NCBI GenBank assembly: GCA_017415165.1
Contig: JAFQIY010000032.1
Location: 1-37,986, forward strand
Source of the DNA: Oscillospiraceae bacterium
Lineage (GTDB): Bacteria > Bacillota > Clostridia > Oscillospirales > Ruminococcaceae
Direction: 5' to 3'
DNA: 37,986 nt
In this document: positions 1 through 8,619 of the stretch, piece by piece
Position numbering within the stretch: position 1 is the first letter of the stretch
Layout: every line of letters begins with the position of its first letter
The notes under the pieces: generated by a model
What the model saw: only the letters and a program-made list of their open reading frames with translations
What the model was told of the DNA's origin: nothing
The model's database searches: none
Translations under genes and position numbers: made by a program

Positions 1-408
1 CTGGTTGATATAAAAAACGGTTTAAGCGAGGATATTCAAAAGCTGCACGATGGTAAAAGCGAGCTTCTTGAAGAAAAGAAAAGTGAGCTTGAACAGCGAA
101 ATGAAATAGTATTATCACAGCGTAAGCAGGAGCTTGAAGAAGAGTACGCCGAAAAGGAAGCTGAGATGAACAAAAAAATTGCTCTTGCTGATAAACGGTC
201 CGAAGCAGCAATCAATGTGTACAATAAAAGTCAGGAATACCGTTTGAAAATAAACGAATTTGTAAAAGGTATTAAGGACGATAATAAGAGAACACAGGCA
301 GAAACGGAAGTCAAGAAGATTAACAGCAGATTTGATGATTATGAATTAGATGAACAGGTTAAATTGATTAAACAGAAACAGATGTGGGATAAGGGAATGT
401 CAATGTAA
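1..408 (+). CDS. 3' end of a coiled-coil protein (5' truncated by window)
   Basis: The frame is open from base 1 and ends at TAA 406-408, leaving about 135 C-terminal residues of a gene that starts upstream. The visible part is almost entirely charged and helical, rich in Lys, Glu and Gln with heptad-like Leu spacing (for example SELLEEKKSELEQRNEIV), so it is very probably a coiled coil. No membrane segment, catalytic motif or known domain is visible. A hairpin with a T-rich flank follows at 431-461, so this is the last gene of its transcript. Its A/T-rich codon use matches the operon that follows. I do not recognise the family; a structural or stress-response coiled-coil protein is only a guess. 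Confidence 0.75.
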   Translation: MVDIKNGLSEDIQKLHDGKSELLEEKKSELEQRNEIVLSQRKQELEEEYAEKEAEMNKKIALADKRSEAAINVYNKSQEYRLKINEFVKGIKDDNKRTQAETEVKKINSRFDDYELDEQVKLIKQKQMWDKGMSM

Positions 409-430
409 CTTTTGATTACAGTAAAAGTAA

Positions 431-461
431 ACGGGTGATGAGCAAATTGTTCATCACCCGT
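431..461 (+). terminator. Intrinsic terminator-like hairpin
   Basis: ACGGGTGATGA and TCATCACCCGT form a perfect 11-bp stem with a 9-nt loop just after the stop of the first gene. The downstream flank is T-rich but lacks a long T run, so termination strength is uncertain. Confidence 0.65.
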
Positions 462-698
462 TGGTTATTCATTTTAGTTTATGAAAGACAATTAATTTCA
501 TACTTACTATATCACTTATATTTTTTGATAAATAAAATTAACAAAACAAATGTTTTTTGTTAAGTGTAAATAAAGATATAATTTATAAAATTAAAATTAA
601 ATGACAAACATTTTTAGTTAAATTGCATAATTTGAAAATATATTTATATTAAAACAAACAAATTTACAGGATAAAATAATTTTATTTTGTAAAACTAT
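462..698. other. Very AT-rich intergenic region
   Basis: About 240 bp of extremely A/T-rich DNA lie between the terminator and the next promoter. I see no open frame with a ribosome site, no RNA gene and no strong hairpin. Loose repeats of the type ACAAATGTTTTTTGTTAA and GACAAACATTTTTAGTTAA occur. The composition would suit an xenogeneic-silencing target or bent upstream DNA, but nothing specific can be supported. Confidence 0.4.
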
Positions 699-727
699 TT
701 GACAAAAATAACTTTAAATGTTATATT
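699..727 (+). promoter_or_regulatory. Sigma-A-type promoter of the dynamin/ATPase operon
   Basis: TTGACA (699-704) and TATATT (722-727) are separated by exactly 17 nt, followed by a leader of about 50 nt before the TTG start at 784. An imperfect ACTTTAA...TTAAAAGT dyad overlaps the spacer and -10 and could be an operator for the HTH protein encoded first in the operon (inference). Confidence 0.75.
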
Positions 728-783
728 AAAAGTACAATAAAATATCGGAAAAAATCTTATTATGTTGAAAAAGGAGGATAACG

Positions 784-1269
784 TTGAAAATAAAAAAAGA
801 GCCAATTCGAATAATGCAGAAACACCTTCAGGTGTTACGGAAAATTAATGGGTGGACTGCTGAAGAACTCGGTCAAAAACTTGGCGTAACTAAACAAACT
901 ATTAGTAATTTTGAAAACAATAAAGTTGAAATGACAAAAACACAGTATATTGCATTGCGCACGATTTTGGAATATGAAATGCGTATAGTTGATGAAAACA
1001 ATGTATTAAAAACAGTAATGTATATACTATTTTATAGTCCGATAAATTGCTGTGATGACGAATATGAAAATGTTAGTGACGCACTAAATAATATTGCGGC
1101 TGCGGCAGTAGGTGGAGTTTCAGGAACACCATTGTCAATATTGGCGACTACAATTTTATCGCCATTAAAAGTTTTAAGGGGAGTTAATATTGAACAAGCA
1201 ATAAGTGTGATGGCTTACAAATGGCTTGAAGAATTAGAAGAGGGGGATTTTGAAAATGCAGAAGGTTGA
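784..1269 (+). CDS. XRE-family HTH regulator with a hydrophobic C-terminal region
   Basis: This 161-residue protein has a Cro/cI-type helix-turn-helix at about residues 10-65 (LRKINGWTAEELGQKLGV followed by TKQTISNFENNKVEM), which should bind DNA. The start is TTG at 784 because AAGGAGG (771-777) lies 6 nt upstream. The C-terminal half (about 90-145) is unusual for a small XRE protein: it is Ala/Gly-rich and hydrophobic (NNIAAAAVGGVSGTPLSILA) and could be a membrane- or ligand-sensing segment. It is first in a tightly packed operon and its 3' end overlaps the dynamin gene. The likely role is autoregulation of the operon, inferred from position. Confidence 0.85.
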   Translation: MKIKKEPIRIMQKHLQVLRKINGWTAEELGQKLGVTKQTISNFENNKVEMTKTQYIALRTILEYEMRIVDENNVLKTVMYILFYSPINCCDDEYENVSDALNNIAAAAVGGVSGTPLSILATTILSPLKVLRGVNIEQAISVMAYKWLEELEEGDFENAEG

Positions 1270-3820
1270 ATTGCATTATGATCCATATAAATTAAAGACA
1301 TTATTAAGTATAGATGGAGTAAATATTGTTGGTCATGCTGATTATTTGGAATTAAGTAATCTTATTGAAATGAAGATGCCGCTTCAATCCTGGATTGATC
1401 CTATAGAATATAAGGGATGGAATGGAATATTGGAAGCATTGAAATCCGACAAATCTACAGATGAAATAGCGTTTGATTTTTATGGAAGAGATATAGATTA
1501 TAATGATTTTGTCAGAGCTTGCGAAAATCAAAATGCTAAGCGTGAGTATAAGCTGATTTTGAACTTTAATCATTATCCAACACGTTCAGATGTTGAAACA
1601 GCAAGAGACATAGAAGACGTAAAAAAAGTAATTTTATCAAAGGAATTTGCTGAAATTATGTCAGATTTCAGCAAGGATTCCGCGGAATATAAAGCGTATC
1701 AGACTGTTGAAGAAAAATATAATCGTGCGAAGAAAAAAGAGTTCAGAGTTGTTTTTGCAGGTTTATATTCAAGCGGAAAATCACTCATTATAAATACGCT
1801 TATCAGACGTGGTATTCTTCCTGTAAGCAATGCTACATGTACTGATAAGACTTGTAGAATAGTGCATGAACCTAGTTATACTGATACCGTATCTATTAGA
1901 TGTCTTGATAAGAATGGCAAAGCAGTTAAAGCATTGCCACGTCAGGAATTTGATACAGACGAAAAATGTCTCGAATATTTTAAAACTATTACACAAAAGC
2001 CGGATTCAGATAAAAAAGTTCCTGATTACGATTCTATTGAGATTCATGTTAATCTTTCACATCTTTATCCTTCTAAAGAAATGGAAGAAATGTTTACGCT
2101 TACAATTGTTGATACACCGGGTACAAACAGCAGCAAAACTGTTGGTATGATAGATGGTGTAAATAATTTGCACAAAGAAATCACTCTTGCAGCAATTAAT
2201 AATCCTGACAAGGATATGGTTGTACTTTGCGTTGATGCGCAAAATTATCAGGATACAAGTCTTGGTGAGCTTATGGTTTCAATATTGAGTACTTCTGAAG
2301 ATGAAAATGGAAGCTTTGCGGATAGATTTATGTTTGTGGCAAATAAATGCGATTGTATTTCATACAAAGATGATGAAAAGCTTGATAACTTTAAAACTGG
2401 ATTTGCAGAGTACCTTATGAACAAGAAACAGTGGGGACTCAATGATAATAACAATTCCTTTGTTCCTAAAATCTTTATGACAACAGCTGGTGTTGAGAAT
2501 GCAATTCAATGCGGTGCTTATAAGTATACTCCGGTAGAACTTAAGGGAAGTAAGGAAAAACGAGATCAGAGTGATATGTATGATAAGTTTGTTAAAGAAG
2601 TTGTAAGATATGAAAATTCTGATTTAATGCTTCTTCAGCATTGTGACATACCTTCTTATCGTTCACAGGAAATGACAGAGAAATATAATAGCTTTGTAAA
2701 TGACAATTCTATACCTGAAGCAGTATCTCTCCAAACAGGTATTCCTTGTATAGAAAGCACAATAAAGGATTACATAGAACGATATGCTTATCCATTCAAA
2801 GTTCGTTCGCTTATGGAGGCTTTTGATATATTGCTTGAAGCAGTTGATGCGGATATTGAACGTAGAAATAAGGCTCTTGAAGAAATTAAAATGCAATTGG
2901 GAAACGTACAAAGCCAAGGAGAGGAGGCTCAAAAGGAAAAAGACGAAACGGAAAGACGAAAAAAGCAGCTTGCGAAGATAAACGAGAGAATCAGCAAGGC
3001 AAAAAGAGAAATTGAAAGAATAAAAATTGAAGGCAAATTAACGCAAATTGCTGAAAATTTTGAATTCGCTATTGAAGACGATGCTGAAATTCAATGGATG
3101 AGGGTGCAGATCAATTCAATGCAATCTAAAGAAGTTATTGATAGACTGGTCAATAATATATTTCTAAAAGTTGAATCTGCTAAAGGAGAAGCTGATAAAA
3201 AATACATGTCATTTGAAAAAAAGTATAAATATACTATTCTTGATATTCTTGAAAAATTAAAGTCGGTATGTCAGGATTTTGAAGACAACGACTATAGTTT
3301 TCAAAAAACTATTACAGGCAAAGAAATAAGCAATTTAGATTTGTCAGGTTTAATTGCAGATGCGGCAGAAGCAGTAAAAGATAGCCGTAAAGAAGTAATT
3401 GTTCAAAAGACTAATCCTGTTAAACAAATTAAATATAAAAAATATCAAATATTTAAGAGATTAGGACAGTTGTTTGCGGATGATTACATAAGTGTAACAC
3501 AAGGCGTATATAGTATGGAGCCACTTCGAAATAGTCTTAATAAGATGATCGCTAGTTTCCGTGTGTTTTGTGAAGAAACAGAAACAGTGTATAAAACAGA
3601 CTTAATGTCTATTCAAAAAAGTGCATTAGAAAAGATTAGCTTATATGCTGCTGAAATTGCTGAACTTAATCAACGAATTGATGACTACAATAAATCATTA
3701 ATGGTTATTAAACAAGACAAAGAAAAATTGCAGTCAGAAATGAACAAACTCAATAAATATTCTAAGAAGCTGAGTATAGCAAGAGAAAAGTTATTGAAGG
3801 GAGGAAATGTAAATGTATAA
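1256..3820 (+). CDS. Dynamin-like large GTPase
   Basis: This 854-residue GTPase has all the dynamin-superfamily G motifs: G1 GLYSSGKS at about 169-176, a Thr-rich switch I (NATCTDKT), G3 DTPG at 286-289 and G4 NKCD at 363-366. A roughly 160-residue unrecognised domain precedes the G domain. Long Lys/Glu coiled coils follow (about 538-600 and 800-845), as expected for the stalk of a bacterial dynamin-like protein. No transmembrane helix is visible, so membrane contact would be through a paddle or a partner. I chose ATG 1256 over TTG 1250 because GAGGGGG at 1240-1246 gives a 9-nt spacing to the ATG. It overlaps the HTH gene upstream and the small gene downstream by 8 nt, so translation is probably coupled. 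Bacterial dynamins remodel membranes and several act in phage defence or membrane repair; the role here is inferred. Confidence 0.9.
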   Translation: MQKVELHYDPYKLKTLLSIDGVNIVGHADYLELSNLIEMKMPLQSWIDPIEYKGWNGILEALKSDKSTDEIAFDFYGRDIDYNDFVRACENQNAKREYKLILNFNHYPTRSDVETARDIEDVKKVILSKEFAEIMSDFSKDSAEYKAYQTVEEKYNRAKKKEFRVVFAGLYSSGKSLIINTLIRRGILPVSNATCTDKTCRIVHEPSYTDTVSIRCLDKNGKAVKALPRQEFDTDEKCLEYFKTITQKPDSDKKVPDYDSIEIHVNLSHLYPSKEMEEMFTLTIVDTPGTNSSKTVGMIDGVNNLHKEITLAAINNPDKDMVVLCVDAQNYQDTSLGELMVSILSTSEDENGSFADRFMFVANKCDCISYKDDEKLDNFKTGFAEYLMNKKQWGLNDNNNSFVPKIFMTTAGVENAIQCGAYKYTPVELKGSKEKRDQSDMYDKFVKEVVRYENSDLMLLQHCDIPSYRSQEMTEKYNSFVNDNSIPEAVSLQTGIPCIESTIKDYIERYAYPFKVRSLMEAFDILLEAVDADIERRNKALEEIKMQLGNVQSQGEEAQKEKDETERRKKQLAKINERISKAKREIERIKIEGKLTQIAENFEFAIEDDAEIQWMRVQINSMQSKEVIDRLVNNIFLKVESAKGEADKKYMSFEKKYKYTILDILEKLKSVCQDFEDNDYSFQKTITGKEISNLDLSGLIADAAEAVKDSRKEVIVQKTNPVKQIKYKKYQIFKRLGQLFADDYISVTQGVYSMEPLRNSLNKMIASFRVFCEETETVYKTDLMSIQKSALEKISLYAAEIAELNQRIDDYNKSLMVIKQDKEKLQSEMNKLNKYSKKLSIAREKLLKGGNVNV

Positions 3821-4319
3821 ATCTTTTGATATCAACGAATTTAAACAAGCACTAAATGAAAAAAATTATTCATATATTAAAACTTGCATTATAAGTGCAA
3901 TTCGCAACAATCCTAGGTTTAATTTTGAAGCTGGAACACAAAAATGTGAAGCAGATCGTGCGTTTGAAGAGGCAATAAATGCATGTCCTGAGATGCTAGA
4001 GGAATATCATTTGCTTGAAGATGAGGTTGCTTTTGAGCAAAGTAGTTCTGATGAGTGGGATTATGAATATTTTATTCGTCAGACATTTAGATTTGGACGA
4101 AATTTCTGCAAAAAAAGATATGACAATATAAAGAAAGTAGGAAAGACAATATCATTAAATTTTCCTCAGCCACAGGAACAACAAAAAGAAGCACACCAAA
4201 TACAAACCCCAGACAACAATATGCAGCGCAAAAACAGATTTCCAAAACTGGCAATTCTTCTGGGGGCAATAATAGCAGTTCTCGTTCTTGTGGCAATACT
4301 GATAGTCAAGGTGTTTTAA
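3813..4319 (+). CDS. Small protein with predicted C-terminal membrane anchor (possible frameshift)
   Basis: As read here the product has 168 residues: a mostly helical N-terminal domain (1-105), a Pro/Gln-rich linker (PQPQEQQKEAHQIQ) and one strong C-terminal transmembrane helix (LAILLGAIIAVLVLVAILIV) preceded by basic residues, that is, a tail-anchored topology. GGAGG at 3800-3804 serves ATG 3813, which overlaps the end of the dynamin gene. I do not recognise the family. Context suggests a membrane partner or recruiter for the soluble dynamin. Odd point: the -1 frame stays open across the linker and runs past this stop to TAG 4403-4405 with plausible protein sequence (KLFGSAAKDLGKIVANTARD), ending 2 nt before the ATPase gene. 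The C-terminus may therefore be altered by a frameshift near the A5 tract at 4183-4187. Confidence 0.7.
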   Translation: MYKSFDINEFKQALNEKNYSYIKTCIISAIRNNPRFNFEAGTQKCEADRAFEEAINACPEMLEEYHLLEDEVAFEQSSSDEWDYEYFIRQTFRFGRNFCKKRYDNIKKVGKTISLNFPQPQEQQKEAHQIQTPDNNMQRKNRFPKLAILLGAIIAVLVLVAILIVKVF

Positions 4320-4405
4320 AACTTTTCGGAAGTGCAGCAAAAGATTTAGGGAAAATTGTTGCCAATACTGCAAGAGATTCTTTTAATAATAAGAAAGGAA
4401 GATAG
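4320..4405 (+). other. Alternative-frame C-terminal extension of the small gene
   Basis: Reading in the -1 frame from about 4188, the sequence stays open through a Ser/Asn/Gly-rich stretch (KTGNSSGGNNSSSRSCGN) into an amphipathic helix-like tail and stops at 4403-4405. Third positions are mainly A/T, like the neighbouring genes. The otherwise gapless operon would have an 88-nt hole here if only the 168-residue product were real. Confidence 0.4.
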
Positions 4406-4407
4406 CA

Positions 4408-7400
4408 ATGGACGAAAGAAACTTTGCTGATTTATATGCAGCTTTTGAAAGTGCTGATTTTCTTGTTCTGAAAAAATATGTCAATGAACTCGAACGTTTT
4501 CGCATATATGATGAAATTGACGAAATAAAAAAAATACCTATAGGCAGCAATCTTTGCCTTCATCATATTGAAAAGATAGTATATGATGTTAAAGAAAATA
4601 TACATGATAAACTTACAACGGTTTATTCTTCCTTATATTCTGACAAGGAAACTGCACTTGTTTTATTATTGAACGGAACAGAAAATGGTGTTGATATATA
4701 TATTGGTGCAGCAAACAGAAATGTTGGCGTAAACGGAACAGTACTTCCAAAGACTATAGATAACATGGGAAATGCTTTCGAAGGAATTATGGAAGGCCAT
4801 TTTCCTGGCACGGTAGTAAAGAGAATTAATGGTGAAGAAACGAAAAAGTTGATTGAAAAATGTTTTTCGAATGTGAATGCAATTGCTGCAGTAAGCGGAA
4901 TAGCTGCTCTTCGCAACCAAAATGAAGCTAAAAATGAAGAGTTTGTTCAAGGTATGGAAAAGCTTATTGATTCTATGCGTGGAAAAACGTATACAGCGGT
5001 TTACCTTGCTGATGTTATGTCTGCAAGCAAAATAGAATCTCTTTGTTCGACGTATGAGGATATTTATTCAAATATTTCTCCGTTTAAGCAATCTGTGCGT
5101 ACACGAAACGAGAGCGATGCTTCAACGGGTACGACAGGCACTGTTGAAGGTGTAGTAAATACTATTAATAAAAGTATAGCCAAAGCAACTTCGCACAGTA
5201 CTTCCGAAAGCAAAACTAAAACTCATACCGTAGGTGGTGGAGTTAGTTATATTGCATCAATAAACTATAATTATTCTAATGGAAAAACCAACGGTAAAAC
5301 TGATGGTAAAACTAAAACAAATACTTTTGGAAAGGCACTGTCTAAAACATCACAAAGCTCTTTTTCAAATGCATTTACTAAAACAAAGGGTGAGTCTCTT
5401 CAGATAACATATGACAATAGAGCGGTACAGACTTTACTTGAGCGTATTGATGAGCAGATACATCGTTTGCGTAGTTGTGAGGATTTTGGTATTTTTGACA
5501 GTTGTGTGTATTTCCTTTCTAACAAGTATGAAAATGCTGTTGCTGCAGCAAGTACATATAAATCTATGGTTCGCGGAGAAAATTCATCTGTAGAATCGTC
5601 TGCAATAAATGTATGGACAGATAAGGAACGCATAGGGATTATAAATGAATATCTGACAAAGTTTTATCATCCATTATTTGCTATTAATGATTATATGCGA
5701 GTTACTCCCGCAATGTTGGTAAGTGGGAATGAATTGTCGTATCAGTTCTCGTTGCCAAAGAAATCTGTAAGCGGGCTGCCTGTTATTTCTTGTGCAGAGT
5801 TTGGAAGAAACGTTATGACAGTTGATGGCAAAGGTAATGGAGATTTGGACATTGGTAAAATTTATCATATGCATCATACTGAAAATAGTGATGTGGAAAT
5901 TTCATCTGATGCACTTACTGCTCATACTTTTATTACAGGTTCAACAGGTTCAGGAAAATCAAATGCGGTATATCAGTTGTTGGACAAGCTTACAGAGGAT
6001 AAAAAAAGAACATTTATGGTAGTTGAGCCTGCAAAGGGAGAATACAAGGATGTATTCGGTAATCGCAAGGATGTGTTTGTTTATGGGTCAAATCCGCAGT
6101 TGACGCAATTACTTCGTATTAACCCATTCCGTTTTCCTTCAAGCACACATATTTATGAGCATATGGACAAGCTTGTTGAGATATTTAATGTATGTTGGCC
6201 TATGTATGCAGCAATGCCTGCCGTACTGAAGGCGGCTCTTGAAAATGCATATATTTCTGCTGGCTGGGATTTGACTACATCATGTAACGTTACAGGTACT
6301 GAGTTGTTCCCTACGTTTTCGTCAGTTGCTGCAGAAGTGAAAAAGTACATTGATAGTTCTGAGTATTCTGAAGAAAACAAGAGTAACTATAAAGGTGCTT
6401 TGCTCACTCGTCTTGAATCTATGACAAACGGAATTAACGGAATGATATTTTCTGCAGATGACATTTCAGATGAAGATTTGTTTGATAAAAATGTTATAGT
6501 TGATTTAAGTCGTATAGGGTCTGTTGAAACAAAGGCTCTCATAATGGGTATTCTTGTTATGCGTATGCAAGAATATCGTGCGGGAACTTGTCTGAAAAAC
6601 AGTAAACTAAAACATATTACTGTTTTGGAGGAAGCGCATAATCTTCTTAAACGTACGTCAACCGAACAAAGCACAGAAGGGGCTAATCTTGTAGGTAAAT
6701 CTGTAGAAATGCTTGCAAATTCCATTGCAGAAATGAGGACATATGGCGAAGCGTTTATGATAGTTGACCAAGCTCCTGGTCTGTTGGATATGTCTGTTAT
6801 CCGCAATACAAACACAAAAATCATTCTTCGTTTACCTGACCATTCGGACCGTGTTCTTGTTGGACGTGCAGCTAATCTGAATGAAGAACAGATTAATGAG
6901 CTTTCGAAGCTTAAGACAGGCATTGCAGCTGTATACCAGAACAATTGGATCAATCCAGTGTTGTGTCAGTTTGAAAAATTTAAAGACGAAGAAAATGTTT
7001 ATTTCCGTCCAGACCGTCGCGATTACCGAGATAAAGCACCCAAGGAAATTCTTAATGTCATCATGAAGGATGATATTCGTAAAAAGCTTGATGATGTGGA
7101 TTATGAAAGAAAAATCCGACATGACATATGTGTTTCGAAGCTTCCAGATTCACTTAAGGTTCTTATTCTTAAATATCTTAATGGAGACAAAGAAAAGACA
7201 AAGGCAAAATATATCGCAGAAATTGCGTATAAATTCTTTGATGCGGAAAGTATTTTTAACCGTATGAATAACGTTGATGATATGGAGAGCTGGAAGCAGA
7301 ATATGATTGCAAAACTTTTACCTGATGTTAAGGATTTTGCGGAAGCGGAAATATCAAGATTGTTGGCAATGCTTCTTCATGAACACTATCTTGCTCACAA

Positions 7401-7464
7401 TGACTTTAAGCCTCTTTATTTGAGCTATATGGAGCATATTGATAATAGTAGAAATTTAGGGTAA
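4408..7464 (+). CDS. HerA/FtsK-like P-loop ATPase with a large unrecognised N-terminal region
   Basis: This 1018-residue protein has a DUF87/HerA-type motor in its second half. Walker A is GSTGSGKS at about 511-518, followed by MVVEPAKGEYKDVFG typical of the family. Walker B is ITVLEEAHNLL at about 737-747, with a sensor/arginine region (NTKIILRLPDHSDR) near 800-813. The N-terminal 500 residues are not recognised. They contain a Ser/Thr/Lys-rich low-complexity segment (about 225-330) with three NGKT/DGKT repeats near 5278-5320, and a helical segment that could be an oligomerisation or docking region. AAGGAAG precedes ATG 4408. HerA-like ATPases pump or unwind DNA, or pair with nucleases in several defence systems; here no nuclease is adjacent but a metallopeptidase is. 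The substrate is unknown. No transmembrane helix is evident. Confidence 0.85.
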   Translation: MDERNFADLYAAFESADFLVLKKYVNELERFRIYDEIDEIKKIPIGSNLCLHHIEKIVYDVKENIHDKLTTVYSSLYSDKETALVLLLNGTENGVDIYIGAANRNVGVNGTVLPKTIDNMGNAFEGIMEGHFPGTVVKRINGEETKKLIEKCFSNVNAIAAVSGIAALRNQNEAKNEEFVQGMEKLIDSMRGKTYTAVYLADVMSASKIESLCSTYEDIYSNISPFKQSVRTRNESDASTGTTGTVEGVVNTINKSIAKATSHSTSESKTKTHTVGGGVSYIASINYNYSNGKTNGKTDGKTKTNTFGKALSKTSQSSFSNAFTKTKGESLQITYDNRAVQTLLERIDEQIHRLRSCEDFGIFDSCVYFLSNKYENAVAAASTYKSMVRGENSSVESSAINVWTDKERIGIINEYLTKFYHPLFAINDYMRVTPAMLVSGNELSYQFSLPKKSVSGLPVISCAEFGRNVMTVDGKGNGDLDIGKIYHMHHTENSDVEISSDALTAHTFITGSTGSGKSNAVYQLLDKLTEDKKRTFMVVEPAKGEYKDVFGNRKDVFVYGSNPQLTQLLRINPFRFPSSTHIYEHMDKLVEIFNVCWPMYAAMPAVLKAALENAYISAGWDLTTSCNVTGTELFPTFSSVAAEVKKYIDSSEYSEENKSNYKGALLTRLESMTNGINGMIFSADDISDEDLFDKNVIVDLSRIGSVETKALIMGILVMRMQEYRAGTCLKNSKLKHITVLEEAHNLLKRTSTEQSTEGANLVGKSVEMLANSIAEMRTYGEAFMIVDQAPGLLDMSVIRNTNTKIILRLPDHSDRVLVGRAANLNEEQINELSKLKTGIAAVYQNNWINPVLCQFEKFKDEENVYFRPDRRDYRDKAPKEILNVIMKDDIRKKLDDVDYERKIRHDICVSKLPDSLKVLILKYLNGDKEKTKAKYIAEIAYKFFDAESIFNRMNNVDDMESWKQNMIAKLLPDVKDFAEAEISRLLAMLLHEHYLAHNDFKPLYLSYMEHIDNSRNLG

Positions 7465-7484
7465 TTTCAGAAAGGAGAACAACT

Positions 7485-8177
7485 ATGAGTGGATTTGAAA
7501 CAATAAAAGCTGAACTTCCAGAGATTCATATGCCAGAAACAACAAATGATGTCGCACAGGATGTAAAATTTGGTATGGAGCCGACAATTTCTGAAGAAAA
7601 AGCAGATTGTATTTTTAATGAGCTTATGTCTGATTATAATGTGCAATCTGAAGATATGCTTATAAAGGAGTATGCTTTTGATATTGTCGATCTTATAGGT
7701 TATAGTGAAGAGGATTTCTCATTCGATGATATGAAGTTGGATATTGATGTTCTTAAAGAGTATACATCTTTATTTGATGAAGAAGCATGGGAGTCTTTTG
7801 ATACAATTGAAAAAATAAATGCAATAAAGCAATTTGGTGAAGCGTTGGCAGATCAACTTGGCATTGTGGATGTCCCAAATATAGAAGTTTATCGTGATTT
7901 ATTAGGACGATATGGAGCTTATTATCCAGATGATAATAAGCTGAAAGTTAATGTTTTATATATTGATGATGCCAAGGAAACATTAGATACTGTTGCACAT
8001 GAAATGAGACATGCATATCAGCGAATGAGAGCTTATAATCCTCAAACAGAAGAAGATTATAAGTATAAAGCTAATTTCAATGAATATATTTATTCAAACG
8101 CAAATTTTAGTATGTATCAAAGTCAATATGTAGAAGCAGAAGCAAGGGCATTTGCAGATTATATTAAAAATTTATAA
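7485..8177 (+). CDS. HExxH zinc metallopeptidase-like protein
   Basis: This 230-residue protein has an acidic N-terminal half and a C-terminal metallopeptidase-like domain. HEMRH at about 172-176 supplies the zinc-binding histidines and catalytic Glu. A downstream EAEARAFAD motif near 219-227 supplies the likely third ligand. The pattern (VAHEMRHAYQ, later an Asn/Tyr-rich segment, then EAEARAFA) resembles metallopeptidase domains found in polymorphic toxins and phage proteins. No signal peptide is visible, so it should act in the cytoplasm. AAAGGAG lies 8 nt before the ATG, 20 nt after the ATPase gene. It could be the effector protease of the operon or a processing enzyme; no substrate is evident. 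Confidence 0.75.
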   Translation: MSGFETIKAELPEIHMPETTNDVAQDVKFGMEPTISEEKADCIFNELMSDYNVQSEDMLIKEYAFDIVDLIGYSEEDFSFDDMKLDIDVLKEYTSLFDEEAWESFDTIEKINAIKQFGEALADQLGIVDVPNIEVYRDLLGRYGAYYPDDNKLKVNVLYIDDAKETLDTVAHEMRHAYQRMRAYNPQTEEDYKYKANFNEYIYSNANFSMYQSQYVEAEARAFADYIKNL

Positions 8178-8189
8178 GGAGTGCAGAAT

Positions 8190-8483
8190 ATGAGCATTAT
8201 TTATGATTATTACGAAGGAGTAAAACTTCATCCATCGCTTATTAAAATATGTGTTGATTTATTTGACAAACATCCTGATATTAAAAAGGAATTTGAATAT
8301 TGGATTGAAGAACGCAAATACATTTCCAAAAATTGCGTTGAGGTTGAAGGATATACAGCTGAAAGCATAGCAAAAGAATTTCCTGTGCTTGATGGTGAAG
8401 GAGCTTTTAATTTACTGGTTCAGTTAAGAGAAAATCCTGAAAAAGCCAAAAAACAAATTAGTCGAGGATTCCGTGTTAAATAA
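8190..8483 (+). CDS. Small hypothetical protein, last gene of the operon
   Basis: This 97-residue protein is of mixed charge and predicted helical. AAGGAG (8176-8181) lies 8 nt before ATG 8190, so I prefer that start over the GTG at 8181. It begins 12 nt after the metallopeptidase stop. I do not recognise a domain; the C-terminus is basic (PEKAKKQISRGFRVK). Its place after a protease raises the idea of an inhibitor or immunity partner, but this is inference only. A bidirectional terminator follows. Confidence 0.7.
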   Translation: MSIIYDYYEGVKLHPSLIKICVDLFDKHPDIKKEFEYWIEERKYISKNCVEVEGYTAESIAKEFPVLDGEGAFNLLVQLRENPEKAKKQISRGFRVK

Positions 8484-8528
8484 CTATACGACTAGGAAAT
8501 ACCGCCTATTATTTTGTTATAACAAATC

Positions 8529-8564
8529 AATCACCACCGTATTTCATTTGATACGGTGGTGATT
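8529..8564. terminator. Bidirectional terminator between convergent operons
   Basis: AATCACCACCGTAT and ATACGGTGGTGATT form a perfect 14-bp stem with an 8-nt loop. It sits between the plus operon ending at 8483 and the minus cluster ending at 8620, so it can serve both. Confidence 0.8.
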
Positions 8565-8619
8565 TCATATCCATTGTATTAGTGTTTTCTTTAAAACTTA
8601 TTTATGAGACATTTAAAGG

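Noticed and set aside
6387-6953. A 188-residue minus-strand open frame.
   Set aside because: It is antisense to the ATPase motor domain, with a Ser/Arg/Ile-rich shadow composition.
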